From Lepidodermella squamata (lineage: Eukaryota > Gastrotricha): DNA of 64,000 nt. The translations under genes were made by a program, and so were the position numbers. Each line of letters opens with the position of its first letter. The first letter of the stretch is position 1. Under the pieces are notes generated by a model. The model was not told the origin of the DNA, did not search any database, and saw only the letters and a program-made list of their open reading frames with translations. Of this stretch, positions 47,151 through 59,900 are shown piece by piece. The DNA is taken from positions 1,922,001 to 1,986,000 of the forward strand of contig JBLDXI010000032.1 in the NCBI GenBank assembly GCA_047495785.1, written 5' to 3'.

Positions 47151-47321
47151 AGAAGGATGGACATTTTCTTGTCTCTATTTAGATGGATTCGTCACTCGTC
47201 GTTTTTACACTAGTGGAGGGGTCTAGTGGCCCTCCTTAACGCAGTATCTAATATAGCGCATTGTTCGGACAGATTGCGATTTAAAAAAATTGAATTTCCG
47301 ATTTTGTTTTTATTTAGTGAA

Positions 47322-48576
47322 AGGAAGTGGCTATTTGCACCCTACTCGGGTACAACAAAGTTGCTATGTGTACCCAGCGGGTACAACTAACTTGCTATGT
47401 GCACCCAGTTGAAGGTACAACAAAGTTGCTGCGTGTACCCGGTGGGTACAATCAAGATGCTATGTGCACCCGCTATTAATATAGTATCGTGTCTATTTCG
47501 TGCTGAGGAAAGTCATAATACTGTTGGTTTGAAGTTAATAGTGTACATAGTTGGGCATGATAATTCTCAGAAAAATGTATTTGTCAGTTTTTGCGGAAGA
47601 TGTTCGTAGGTCATTTTCAGAAAAATTAACTGCTTGCCTGACTGAAATCCGTGAAAAATCTGTCTCAAATCTCAAGGGGGTGTCAGACTAGTGTGCGAAG
47701 TAGGATCCTGAAACTAAGGTATTTTCCTACACCCAGCCGAAAATCCCAAAGGCCCCCTCCCACCTGTGGTTTTCTCACCCTTCCTTTGTTCGGAATCCCG
47801 GAGCTGGGGTGTTGCGACACCCCAGCACCCATGTACTTCGCACCCTTCGAAGGCCTTCGATCTTCGCTAATAACTTGGTACTTACTGTCAATCTAATAGT
47901 GATTTCGTCAAATTCGAAGGAAGTCGAGTTCAAACAATCGTTTGGAATCATCATCTCTGCGTTAGCCTTTCACCCTGTCCAAGCCTCATTGCGTAGAAAA
48001 ACACCTCCCGGGTCATCATGAAGAACGATGATTTCGGTCAGGTTTTCAATAACGGAAACCTTTTGTTTCATGTTAACAGCCGGTGCACAAATCCAAAAGA
48101 GGCCGCTATCATAAGATATTTGACCCCTTGGTAACAGTGGTTGAACAAACCCAGAATAGTTCGAGGCTAGTTTCGGCTATGCCACCGTGCTCTCGAACAT
48201 CTTCCAATAGCGGCCTATTGGATTTGAGCTACAGTTGTTCGGAAATCGAAAAGCACTAACCAGTTGCTGGAGTTGTTTTTTCGATGCACTTCTCATTGGG
48301 CTTGGACATGGTTTGGCATATGCGGCGCTGTCAATAACTATTTCTAAAAATGCCTAATCGCTAATTACGATCGTTTCTGATAATTTCGGATCGTTTTCGA
48401 TATTTTTCAAACGATTTCCGGAGTGGGTACGCATAGCAACTTTAATGTACCCTCAAATGGGTGCACACAGCAAATTGGTTACACCCGCTGGGTACACATA
48501 GAAACTTCATTGTACCCACCGGGTACACATAGCAACTTAGTTGTACCTTTTTAAGGCGGTGCACATAGCCTCGACC
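47322..48576. mobile_element. hAT-like non-autonomous element A with subterminal motif arrays
   Basis: Flanked by the 8-bp direct repeat TTAGTGAA (47314-47321 and 48577-48584). Imperfect terminal inverted repeats contain GGCTATNTGCACC. Each end carries an array of 31-34-bp units built on GGTACAAC-AAGTTGCTATGTG. In the left array units start at about 47349, 47380, 47414 and 47445; the right array (about 48421-48550) is in inverted orientation. An internal inverted pair near AATCCAAAAGAGGCCGCTAT (~48090) and ATAGCGGCCTATTGGATTT (~48207) adds another hairpin. No transposase frame. 8-bp duplications are typical of hAT and a few other superfamilies. Confidence 0.8.
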
Positions 48577-48827
48577 TTAGTGAAATGCTCTCCTTGTAAA
48601 TTACCGCCAAAATGAGTCGTAATCAAATAAATCAGGTTGACATTCTAAGGATTGCTTTGACCTAAAAGTCACTTGTCAGGTCACTCGATATAGACAAAGC
48701 CAAAATTAACCGAATATCATTTGCCTTTTAATAAAAAGTAACTTACTTAAGCTATTAAACAGGCCCCGAAGTCTGACTCGATCAATAAGTCAAGTTTTGA
48801 AATTATGAAATTTGTTGAGCTCTTATA

Positions 48828-50462
48828 GGTCAATTCCCGTGAGCGCAACCTCAAGAGCGTAACCGCGCGTGCGTAACCTTATTTGCGTAACTTTTGCTGA
48901 GCGCAACCTGTGTGCGCAACCTTTTGTATTTAAGCTGGAAAATTGTTAGAAGCCGATAGAAATTTATTTCGACTGCAAAACAGGGAGGAAAATATATACC
49001 CTATATGCTCGGGTTATAAACCCCTACATTACACACATTTTCGGTAATTGTTTCATTAGTCAAAAACGTGTATGTTACGACTTTAAAATTAATTTTGAAA
49101 CGCCGCTGACGAAATGAGACGCCGATTTCACAAAAAGATTCCTCTCGGTGATATCTTTCAAACACACCTTGAATTCAGAAAACTGATGTCTCAATCGCGA
49201 GCGGTAATTACCTGAATTTTGTGAGGTAACTTGGCCGATTTTCAACGTGCGTATTCGCAGTAAAATGTGGCCTAGACATGGAGAGGGCGTGATGAATCAT
49301 TGTTCTAGTTTGTGCCAGATCGACACAAGTAAAATAGCCATGCGGCCAAGTTACCCCACTTGGTCAAGATCACTTCAATTGATTTTATCGGTCGTCAACC
49401 GGGTGTTGACTAGTCGATCGAGAATTGAACGGGGATTTTTTGGTAAAAAATTTAAAGCGAAACAAGTTACCCCACACCACGGTAATTCCATCCCTAATTT
49501 CGTATTATTTTCACCTGTTTCTTTAAGGAAGAAAACCGTTAATGAGCGCCTCATTTTTATGAGCCTGCAATAAAAGGTACGCTTTTGTATTAGAGCGATT
49601 AATGTGCGCAAACATCAAGGTGTGATCACGGAAGATCAATTATTTCAAGTGGCGGTAAGCTAGACCATGGGGTGTCGTAGAGAGGCGACGAGGATGGCGA
49701 GGGTGACTCTACGTGTGAGTGCGCGCTTTACGCACAGCGGCTTGTTTGCTTTAGTATAGCCCGTTGTGATTTGAGCCCCACAAGGACTTGACGCTTTTCC
49801 GCTGTCAGCAGATACTATTCATCCGTGATTACTTTTTTATTTTTATTAAGGTGGATCGTAAAAATCATTGCATTAATATTAACGCGAGCATCGACTTCGT
49901 CAAGAGAGCCTAAAAGCGTGGCCTCGCAGTAATTCAAAAATTTTCTCGCTGTCCATCTACAGTTAAAAACCACATTTCAAAATCTATCTTGATATTGATT
50001 CATTTTGAGTCTTCAGAGGCCTGCTGCGTCCGCTTAGTGGTTCTTCGTCCTCACAGCTGCGGCCGAGGTGCTATTCATCTTAAGGTGGATCATGTTGTCA
50101 ACAGGTTAAGTAATACATTTTCGCTAGCAAACGGTTTAAGATGCTGATGAAAAATGTTGCTTCGTTTATCATCTGCAATAAATTTTCATACAAATCGTGG
50201 ATAATTAAATCTATTTTTTTTTTAATTTTTGGCGGATTGGTTAGCAAATACACGGTTGGGTGAAAATTCCGTGAACGTGCGCTTTTGAGCAACAATTGTG
50301 CGATTGAACTAATGAGAATTACCTTGGTATTTTGACTTATTTATTTACACAGCAGGTTTCGCCCAATAGTTGCGCACGTCGGTCGCGCACACAGGTTACG
50401 CACACGAAAAGTTACGCACAAGCGAGGTTACGCTCATGAGGTTGCGCTTACGGGACATAACC
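48828..50462. mobile_element. hAT-like non-autonomous element B with GCGYAACC arrays
   Basis: Flanked by the 8-bp direct repeat CTCTTATA (48820-48827 and 50463-50470). Terminal inverted repeats are GGTCAATTCCCGTGAGCGC and GGTTATGTCCCGTAAGCGC. Just inside each end the octamer GCGYAAC(C) recurs about six times at irregular 12-20-bp spacing (48841-48922 and, inverted, 50368-50448). The 1.4-kb interior has short ORFs only, such as 49247-49573, with no recognised transposase motif. Confidence 0.85.
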
Positions 50463-50604
50463 CTCTTATATACTCTTATTAATCACCATTAACCAACTGC
50501 AATTAATCCGAGAGATTGCATTGAAAGGGGCATTTTTTTGCTTAAAGATATCACACTTTAGCCGAAAGTGGACGATCAATAAAAATTATTTCTCTGCCAA
50601 TTAA

Positions 50605-51162
50605 CCCTTTCACGGCGGAATTTTTTTCAGCCAAGCAAAAAAAATCCAATTTTTTAAATTTCCAGCAAATTAAGGAAGGAATCGGAAAATCGGCAACCAC
50701 ATGCTATTCTTAGGCCTGATGCGCATGTTTCCCACCAGTTACTGATTTCACTGAAATTTTCAATCCCGCTATTTTTTCAAATATAGATTCATCCGGATGA
50801 ATTCATAGAAATCGTCAGCCAGTCTATTTTGCTGTCAGTTTTTCGTGGAATTTCGAAAAAACGTATTGGGTAGTCAATTAGACCCTGCCGGACACGCCTG
50901 TGAAGTCAGATACACCAGGAAAAATATCCAAGACTTTGTTTTACTCGATTGAAAAAAATAAGAAAAACGTGCATCGGTTTGAAATTTTAAAATTGATCGT
51001 ATTTCAAGAGGGGAAGTGATAACTAAATTTGGCTTTCAGATTCTTGTAGGCAACATCCGAAAGTAGTATTTTGCCAATTATGATGAAAGAATTCGTTAAA
51101 CTGATGGAACTGTGAATTAGCAAAGTCGAAATTCCGAAATCGTCCTTCCCGCCGTGAAAGGG
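50605..51162. mobile_element. piggyBac-like MITE 1 (558 bp)
   Basis: Bounded by TTAA at 50601-50604 and 51163-51166. The termini are CCCTTTCACGGCGG and its complement CCGCCGTGAAAGGG. TTAA duplication with CCC-starting inverted repeats is the hallmark of piggyBac-type elements. Non-coding. Confidence 0.85.
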
Positions 51163-51166
51163 TTAA

Positions 51167-51944
51167 CCCTTTCACGGCGGGAAGGACGATTTCGGAATTT
51201 CGACTTTGAAAATTCACAGAAAATTGAATTCGATGAATTTTTGATCGCCCTTTTCAGGAATATTGCTTTTCGATGTTGGCTACAAGGTTTTGAGACCAAG
51301 GCGCCGTTATCTTGCATGGTCAGGACATACAAGCAAATTGAAAATAGTCAACCTGAGATTGAAATTTCGATTTTTTTCAACTTGAAATCTCATAGGTTTC
51401 TGATGATTTTTTGATCCAACAAAAAATACCACCGTGTCCGCCATAGTCTCATTGACCTCTGTGTAAATTTGTTCGAGTTGGAAATTAAAAATGACGACGC
51501 TATTGAGATTTAATCAAACCGGCCGAAATCGTCCTATCCGCCAGGACTCATACAGGCGGAGTGCGTGGTTTTTGTGCTGCAAAAACTGTCGCGAGCAAAA
51601 ACTGAAAAAGCTGAATTCAGATCTGAATGCTGAGCCTCTGAAACTTTTTTAAACTGAATGTTTTCGGCGATTTAAGTGAGGGAGAATCTTGGGGGCATTC
51701 ACGGGAGTAATTTATAATCTAAAATTCCAAAGCTGGAGGCACCTGACACAGAAATTAGGGTGTTCGAAAAATCTGCTGAAATCAGCTGGGCGGATAGGAC
51801 GATTTCGGCCAGTTTTTGTACAGCATTAACGGTGATAGATAGAGATAAACGGGTTTCAAAATCGTGATCAGGGCCCTTTAAAACCCCTAGAACTGCCGTC
51901 AAATATTTTTTCTCCCGCAGATAAATAATTCCGCCATGAAAGGG
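51167..51944. mobile_element. piggyBac-like MITE 2 (778 bp), sharing a TTAA with MITE 1
   Basis: Begins CCCTTTCACGGCGGGAAGG directly after TTAA 51163-51166 and ends CCGCCATGAAAGGG before TTAA 51945-51948. Its first 42 bp form a perfect 88-bp palindrome (51121-51208) with the end of MITE 1. An internal inverted pair CCGAAATCGTCCTATCCGCC (~51524) and its complement (~51789) repeats the subterminal motif, which suggests nested or rearranged ends. Confidence 0.85.
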
Positions 51945-51948
51945 TTAA

Positions 51949-53199
51949 TAAATGTTGCCGTGGTAGAGATTGAAATTTCTTATGTGCTTTTGCTTTTTAC
52001 TCAGCTTTACTCACATTAAAAATTGTTACTCCTGACGCCCGATGCCGAAAGGGTTGGTTCTATTTATTTTGCTTTTATTTTGTTGTGGTTATTCGGATTT
52101 TTGAGAACGAACACATTTACATTTGAATTTTGTAAATTTTGGGAGTGGTTTTTCATCAGACTTCTACCTTTTCAGGGGTCTCATCAGTGCTGGTAAGTTG
52201 TTATCATTTGATAGTTGACAGAAATAAAAGTTACAGCTGTATCGTGTATTGCCTTCCATTGGCGAGCTGCCAACTCTGACTGCTAATTTCAGTTTTGACT
52301 AAAATGAAAACTCAAAGCCCCTTCTTTGGCCTATTTTCTCTAAAAAAATGGCTAAAATTGCTTTTGACGTGAGTCAAATGTTTGCGAAATTCCCACAATT
52401 TTCTCGCTACGCTCGAAGGCTTCTAGGAAACAATAGTGTCGATGTCTCCTACTGAAATCAGCACTCTTTGACCTAGGATTCTCCTCAGAAAAAAGAAAAT
52501 GCCCCTCTCTCAGATCCACAACAACTACCAAAATATGTTCCTGGTTCGCCCCTGGTTGTTAGGTAACATTTCTAAGGATAAAAAAAATGATGAACAGTTT
52601 TTAGACAAATTAAATATAAATATACAAATCTACGGCACAATCTAAGATCTAAGGAACACCGCGTGCTCAATTATTCAAGAGTAATTCATCAGCCGAAAAA
52701 GCAGTGAAAAAGGGGCTTCATAATGCGTGGCGCCGCTCAAGTGGCCTAAAGCCCTGGTACTGAAATCCAGAGGTAAAAAACGGGAGCAGATTTTGTAGAC
52801 CAGACTGAGCTAACATAATTTGAGCAAATGTGTCCTATTTTCGCAAAAATTATTAGAATTGAGAAATTCGATGGCACTTTGCTGGGGCTGTTCCTGGCTC
52901 AACTGACCTTCTCAATGCCCTTTGCCACCTTATATTCGAGTTGAATATTGTCTCAAAAGCTGCCATCGGGTCTTGAGGAATACATGGGCCTAGTTCGATC
53001 TTCGCTTTCAAAATCAGCAACTCTTTATGCGATAATTATTGTTGATGCATTGAACTGATTTGACGAAACGTTCTGACCCCTATTTCTTGGCTGCCAACAC
53101 GGCTTCTGTTTCTTCAGCTCCAATCTAAATCGCGTAAATTTTCATATTATTATATGGGTATTTTTTAATTTAAAATATTTAGATTTGTCACTTGACCTT
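51949..53199. other. Intergenic, nothing recognised
   Basis: AT-rich sequence without ORFs above 60 codons in either strand that resemble protein, and without obvious repeats. It may contain 3' sequence of the LINE relic that lies at 53200-53690 on the minus strand. Confidence 0.4.
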
Positions 53200-53690
53200 C
53201 AACACATTAAAAGTGGGATTTGGCTTAATGCCGAGTGAAACCCGGTACTATAAAGTCAAAACGGACTGTCCGTCTGTCTGAAGCCCTGCCCGCACTTGAC
53301 CCGCACACCTTCAATATCGTCAGCGAATTAGCGGATTTTAATGCTATCAGGTAGATTTTCGTGGATGTCATTTAAAAAGAAGGGGCCCTAGTAACCTCGA
53401 GTTACGTCGCATTTCTCGCTTTTTTCTTGTTGACTGCGTTTGATCAATTACGATTTGAGCTTGGCAATGAGGTTTTGTGTGACGCAGAGTCGAATGCCTT
53501 CGCGAAATCCAATTAAATTATATCAACCAGCACATATTTGTCAATCACATACAATCAATCAAAATTGCTTTCAAGTAGCTGGGTGAGAGTGGATTTTTTG
53601 GATACGACTTCTTCGACTCCACACTGCTTAGTTATCCTGGTCCTAATACCATATATCCCTCGTCCAAAAATGAAAGATCATTAGCCTAAT
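53200..53690 (-). mobile_element. LINE (non-LTR retrotransposon) reverse-transcriptase relic
   Basis: Minus-strand translation, with stops and frameshifts, gives ordered RT blocks: KSTLTQLLES (~53600), then VLVDII-stop-LDFAKAFDSASHK (~53530-53480), then GPFFLNDIHENLPDSIKIR followed by FADD (53316-53327), and further on a PTFNVLKVK-type patch (~53220). LDFAKAFDS and FADD are the catalytic signatures of CR1/Jockey-type non-LTR reverse transcriptases. The element is dead and truncated at both ends. It lies about 300 bp upstream of R5. Confidence 0.8.
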
Positions 53691-53940
53691 TTTTTAAAAC
53701 CAGTCGAACTCCGCGAAAGGTTGCAGCGACAGGTGAAAATAGAGAGCAATTTTCGCACTGGAAATGACATTGGAGTGATGTTTACTCGTAATATTCACTC
53801 GTTTTTCTGCATTTTCTGCGTTGGCTAATTTTTTACTCCGGTTTTTGTCTCGCAAGTTTCCGAACGTGGACCGCACTGGCGGCTTAGATTCGCCGTGTTA
53901 TGTTCATTTTTTATTTTGTTTCATTTCATGTTTTGAAAAT

Positions 53941-53942
53941 AG
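53941..53942 (+). promoter_or_regulatory. 3' splice-site AG 16 nt upstream of the R5 start codon
   Basis: TTTTGAAAATAG-GGCTTTACATTCTGAA-ATG after a T-rich tract (TTTTTTATTTTGTTTCATTTC). The counterpart of the sites before R3 and R4. Confidence 0.45.
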
Positions 53943-53958
53943 GGCTTTACATTCTGAA

Positions 53959-56900
53959 ATGAGTAAGGGCCCTCCGAAGCCCCCTATCACAGGGTCAAAT
54001 GCTGTAAGACGGACCATCGTCATGCGTCCCAAGCCTCGACCTGATGAAAGCGAAGCTGAACGTCAGAATCAAGGTTGAATTTGCTTACTGGGAACTAGTC
54101 AGACTTGATTTGTTTATTATTTATAGAGGTTATTGCGTCTATTATTGCGAAAGAAAATGCTGAAAAGGAAGCCGAAGCATTTGCTCGATTGGCTGCAATG
54201 GAGAAACACTTTGATAAGAAAAGCCCAGAACCTGAACAGAAGACTGCCGGCAATAAGGATGACTTCCTTAGCGAGATAAGTCAGGGCGACCGACTGCGGC
54301 CAGTAAATGAACCGCAGACAGGTAAAATTGTCTCCTTTATGTTGAATTTCAACCGAAAATATTTTCCACCAGCTTTAAAGACTGTTGATGTAACCGCTGC
54401 AGTCAACGCCAGTCCGAACGCATTCGCTACTGCTGCTGCTTATTCTGTTCGTTTTTGGCTTTGAGATTACAAATATATTCTTATTTTCAAAATTTTAATT
54501 TCAGTCTTTATTTAAAACCGACAACGGCGAAGAGGTTGGTTCAATAACCTTCTGTGGCACGGTCAAGTTGGTGGACTCTCATTTCTACTACTGGCCTGAC
54601 TTCAAAACAGTCACTACCCTAAACATCTCCTATTGCCCTAATATCACTAACTTCGGAATACGGCTGATCAAAGAGGCATTTCCCAAGCTAAAAAAGGTAA
54701 CATGATCACAATTAAAGCGGATTGTTTCATTTTAGATTAATTATAGTTAGACGCTTCCGGATGTCGGTTGGTTACCGAATCAGTACTTGAGGCTATTTCT
54801 GACCCTGCATTCACTGCCATTTTCAATTGGACCGGAATTCGATATATTCCTCATAAAACACGGTTTCTAACACTAGAAACCAGGGGCTGTCCGTTAATTA
54901 TCAAAAAAGAAGCGACTAATCTTATCGTCAATTCACCGGATGGTAATATCTGAAATTATTCATGAATTGTTATCTAAAGTTTCATTTAGGAACCATCGAT
55001 CGGAATTCTCTACAAGAAAAATTCGCTGCAGCAGCAGCATCTGAGTCATCTGCCCAGCTTGAAACCCTGTTAAGTGAATACTCGTTCACTAAAATTGTTG
55101 TCATCAAACCGGTGTCGCATGCAGCTAAATCAATCGCCGTTGATTGGCTGAAACCCGACGGCCCGGTAGAGGGTATTTCACAAAGCGCCATTTCGTATCG
55201 ATCAGGGCCTTATCGTGTTATTGAATGCGATTTTCATGCGCCTCTTTCGCTTTTTCTTACCAACAATTGCATTGTAGTCATACCTTTTGTCAACGATTCG
55301 GCATCAGCTCTTTTGCGATCGGTTGATTGTCGCTTTTCGTTCGTTTCATCGATTTTGACTGATTTTCACGCCATAGCTGTGCCTGTTTCGCTCGAAGGTC
55401 CCGTAGAATTTGACGAAACTACGCTTTCGGCTGTTAAAGCTGAGCAGACCAATGCATCTCTGCAAGGCTCCTCAGTTGACGAATCTGAGAAGGAGAAACG
55501 AAAGCCCGAGGAAAACCCAAAGGCTGCTAGACGTAATTTCTATTTATCGAACCACCTAACTTTTTTGCCGAGTTTTGAATCGGCTAAAGCATGGTTGATT
55601 GCAAATAAGCCTCGTTCTAGTTTTCCACTTGAAGTTTTTCCATTGCTGGAATATTTGACAAAATCAAATATTTTTAATTCGACGGAAAAACTATTCATCA
55701 CCTCGGAAGACTTGAGTTCAATCCTCCCACAACCTCTGCTTGAAGGCTTGACTGAGAAGTCATTACTGCCGCATTGGGCATCATTCGCCTCCGTTTTAGC
55801 TGAAACCGGAAATATTTGGAGTGAGTACTCAAGCAGCCAGGATGATCCAAATCTGAATAATTCGTTCTCCTACTTGACAAGCACGTCGAATTTGATGAAA
55901 ATTGTTGAAGTACTCACGACCACCTGTGACGTGGAAAGTAGCAGTGAGAATGTGAAATGTCTTCCCCCAGGTACCAAGCTGTGTAGAATCGATGCGATAG
56001 CCCATTTGTTAACTGGCGTTGCCGAGTCTGATAAAATTCGGCTGTTTTCCGAATTCGAGCGCAGCGGAATCGGAATCTTCAATTTGAAGCAAAGCATGGC
56101 ACTGTCGGCTGTGAACCTAAGTAGCAGCCCCACTATTTCTGATGGGCATTTTTCGAGTAGTTCTGAGCTTAACCTGAACTCGGAACATCGGACTATTGCT
56201 TGCCACCCAGATATGGTTATTCAACATCTGATATCTCGCCTAAGCAAGGTGTTCAGACCCGTTTTGATATGGAAGCACGGCGCGGTCTTTGATGAATGCT
56301 CCTCCTTGATAATTAAAGTCAGGTTGAATGTAACGGTCAGGTCGAGTGACATCCAATATTCGATTTTGGTCTCGACGTCGAGTGATATTCGTGGCTTTGG
56401 CGATAATCAAGTTCAGCGGCGCGAGCTCATTCAAGCATCGTGTGGAATTGTCTCACAAATTTGCACCGCTGTCCTTGCGCCTTACGCCCTCAACGAATGG
56501 TACAAAAATCCTCCGAAATCGTATTTTCACCCATTGCTCCAGTTTGATCATAAAACCGAAGTAATCCGAACTTTCTCGCGTGATTTTGATTTGTCATCAC
56601 CTCGTTGCGCTCGTTGCTTATTGACCCCTGGTATAATCGGTCTGCTGCGACAAGCGAATTGGCGATATGCTGCAAACAGCTACAACATGATAGAAAAGGC
56701 CAGCGATGAGTTCGAGATTCCGATTCCACTTGACCTGACTGCGCCGTCAAATTTCATCGAGATTTCGACGAATTCAGGATTTGAATTCTGCCGATTTCAT
56801 GTCAGCAACGAAGTCGGTCTTTGCGACAGTAATACCAGCCTAAAAATGTATTTCAAAGAGAGGAATATTTGCGCGATCGAAGAGCAAGAAATTGTTCACG

Positions 56901-59900
56901 AGCCGAACGGCCACGGTACATTTAGTACGTGCAAGCAAGCTGCTCTGATCAATATTGAAAATCTGTTTCCTATCGTCCGATTCGACGCGCGTTTGCTCGA
57001 TAACGGCGTTGAAATTGTGGTGGCAGTCGACGGCCGCGTTGTTTTGAGATCAATCGTTAAGGTGGCTGATACCAATTTATTATCGCATTTGATTATGACA
57101 GTTAAGCCTGACTCGCATCAGAACCCATTCTACTCATATGTGGCGAGGAAGTGGGATAGACCACCGCTTGCTAGCAAAGCCGAGTTGTTCGCCGATATTA
57201 AGGTGGATATGATATTGGAAATTATTATGCCGAGTGGACTGATTTGTCCGGCTCTTGTAATCAATTACGACGAGACCAATGCTACAGTCGAGATGTCAGT
57301 ACGGTTGTCGGACGTTGAAATTGTCATTGAAACGCGTGAAATAAAATCTCCGACGTTGCTGCCTGTCGGCTTTTGTAAGTACCTACTGTCAGATGACGTA
57401 ATTCTCAATCGATTCCGAAATTCTATACGAGAGAAAGTTGGTATCGAGCTCAGCGATGAGCTTAAAGACTGTTGGGACAAAGAGCCAAATCTCTATTTAT
57501 TCAAGGAATTGTTACTGGTGGAGCAAGGCAAGATTGTCGGATTCCCTCTTAGTGAACGTGTAAGGAAACGGGAAAAAGAGCTAGCCGAGATGAGAGAAGC
57601 GAAGAAGGAGGAGGATGAAACAGTGGTGAGATCCGATGGCAAGCTTTACCGTGTCGTCGACGAAAAGAACGATTTCGATAACCCCGTTCGCTACCCTTTT
57701 AGCCGATTTGACAGTTCGCTGATGGTGGGATTTTCGCCTGTTGTTGCTTCCCAGCTGAAGAACCCATGCCCAGTAGTCCTACCGCGAAAGCTGGCAAAAG
57801 CTCGACGCGAACTTGACAGGCCCACTATCGACAACGAATTGCAAACATTTATCAGATCGAATGTTTTGACTCTGCCGCTTTGTCAGTCGTTTAGCGTGCA
57901 GGACTGCCTTTTTCCGTCGTTTTCACTCGTCTATCGTAAAGAGGAGGCGCCATTGACAACCCACGTGTTGTGTGGAGCATCTCTGATTCATTTCACGAAT
58001 GAAACTTTGCCTCAATCCGTAATTACCAAGGGTGCATTTATGCCACGAACATTCATGGCCACCATTCTTCGAATGATTGACCAACCTCACTTTATTCCAC
58101 CAAATGTTGAGAACATATTTCCGAATTTGAAAACCGAATCTTTTGCGACGAAAGATCTAGTCTCGCCTAGAGTTTTCTTGGAGACAACATTCCGCGAGAC
58201 GGTTTTTCCGTTCCTATTAGATTTTTACTTATCTCATGCGGATGCTAAACAAAATTGGAAGAAGGCCACTCTGTTGACTGAAAGCTACGAAATTCACCTC
58301 AAGGAGAAGGGTGAAGTTAACAATTGTCAGATTGTGTTCGCGAAGTGGCTTGCATCCGAGTACGACATCTACAACTCAAACACCGAATGTCCCTTGGTTA
58401 TGTGTGCAAAACATGCTTACATCAATTCTGAGTATGACAGGCGAAAACGAACTCAACTTCTCGATAAAATCCATGAAAAACTTGCGCCGACACTTGATAT
58501 GATAGGGCCGAATTATGACGATTTTATTACTAGTCGGGCTTTGGTTGATGCCGTACAAATCACTTCGGATTTAGTTGTGGCCACTCACTCTCCTTACTTA
58601 CGAGATTTGTACGTTGGCAACTGGAATTTGTCGGAAGTGCCGCCGTTTATTCTGTCATTTCGTCATTTGACCGAGCTCCTGTTGTGTTATAACCGCTTGT
58701 ATGATTTGCCTGGCGAATTAGCGGCTTTGAAACCTACTCTTCATCTGTTGGACGTGTCTCATAATGGATTTACCGAATTGCCAAGAGTTGTCTATCAACT
58801 CACGGAATTGCGGTCCTTGAGGGCTGACTATTTGTATATTTCGCAGGTCGATGACGGTTTGAGCCAGCTTAAATTTCTCCAACTACTTTCTCTACGCTCG
58901 AATTGTCTTACAACTTTTCCGGCGGTAATAACAAAACTGGAATATCTTAAAGTAATTGATCTATCAGGAGCGCCCCTGTTTCCATCGAATGCTCGCTACC
59001 CGGAGGAAATCCACGCTTATGCTAGAAAATGGAACATGTATAGTGTGCTCTCTTATATTACATCCTACTTAATGTCAATCTCGACAGAAGATGTTGATAT
59101 CGAATCATTCAATGCGTATGTCTTTGATAGCATACCTAGAATGAAGTTTGAAAATGGCTTCCCGACGGAAATATTTAGCCTAACCAGACTGAAAGAGTTG
59201 AGTCTTGCCTATCAACACGTTACCGACATACCTGATGAAGTAGGTCAATGCAAGTTGACTAGATTCGATTTAACGGGCTGTTTAGCTCTGAAACGAATTT
59301 CGCCTTTAATAGCTCAGACCCCGGTGGAAATATTGAATCTCTCGAATTGCCCCATGCTGCAAACCCCGCCTGCGGAAATTCGAAAACTCGGTTTCGCGGC
59401 GACAACCGCGTATTTTCGTAGGCTTTCAATGGGCTCTACTAATGTCCAGCGGACTAAATTGATGTTCGTGGGGTTAGGTGGGGCGGGCAAAACCAGTCTA
59501 GTGAGTGCGTTGATCAATCAAAACGGAAAAACAGCCCGCCCGAACGGGAAAGACACCGTTGTAACCGATGGCATCGATATCACTGATTGGGAACTGGACG
59601 CGGGAAACGGGTCGAAGGTTCAGTTCAAAATGTGGGATTTCGCCGGTCAAGTTGTTTACTATAACACGCATCAGTTTTTCCTGTCAAATCGAGCTGTTTA
59701 CCTGATTATGTGGAACATTCGATTGGGCCACGAACACGCCGGTATCGATTTTTGGCTGAGTTCGATCGCAGTTCATGCTCCACTGGCTTCGGTTATCGTT
59801 GTTGGAACTCATGCTGACCAAGTCCCAGAGGAGCGGTCATTTCTACCAGAGGCGAGCTACCGCGATCGTTTCTCTAATGTTTGCGGTTTTCATTACGTGA

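Noticed and set aside
47340-48560. Regular ~31-34-bp repeats with unlike spacers, superficially CRISPR-like
   Set aside because: The units are almost contiguous, form two inverted arrays at the ends of one element, and the DNA is eukaryotic. Explained by transposon subterminal repeats.
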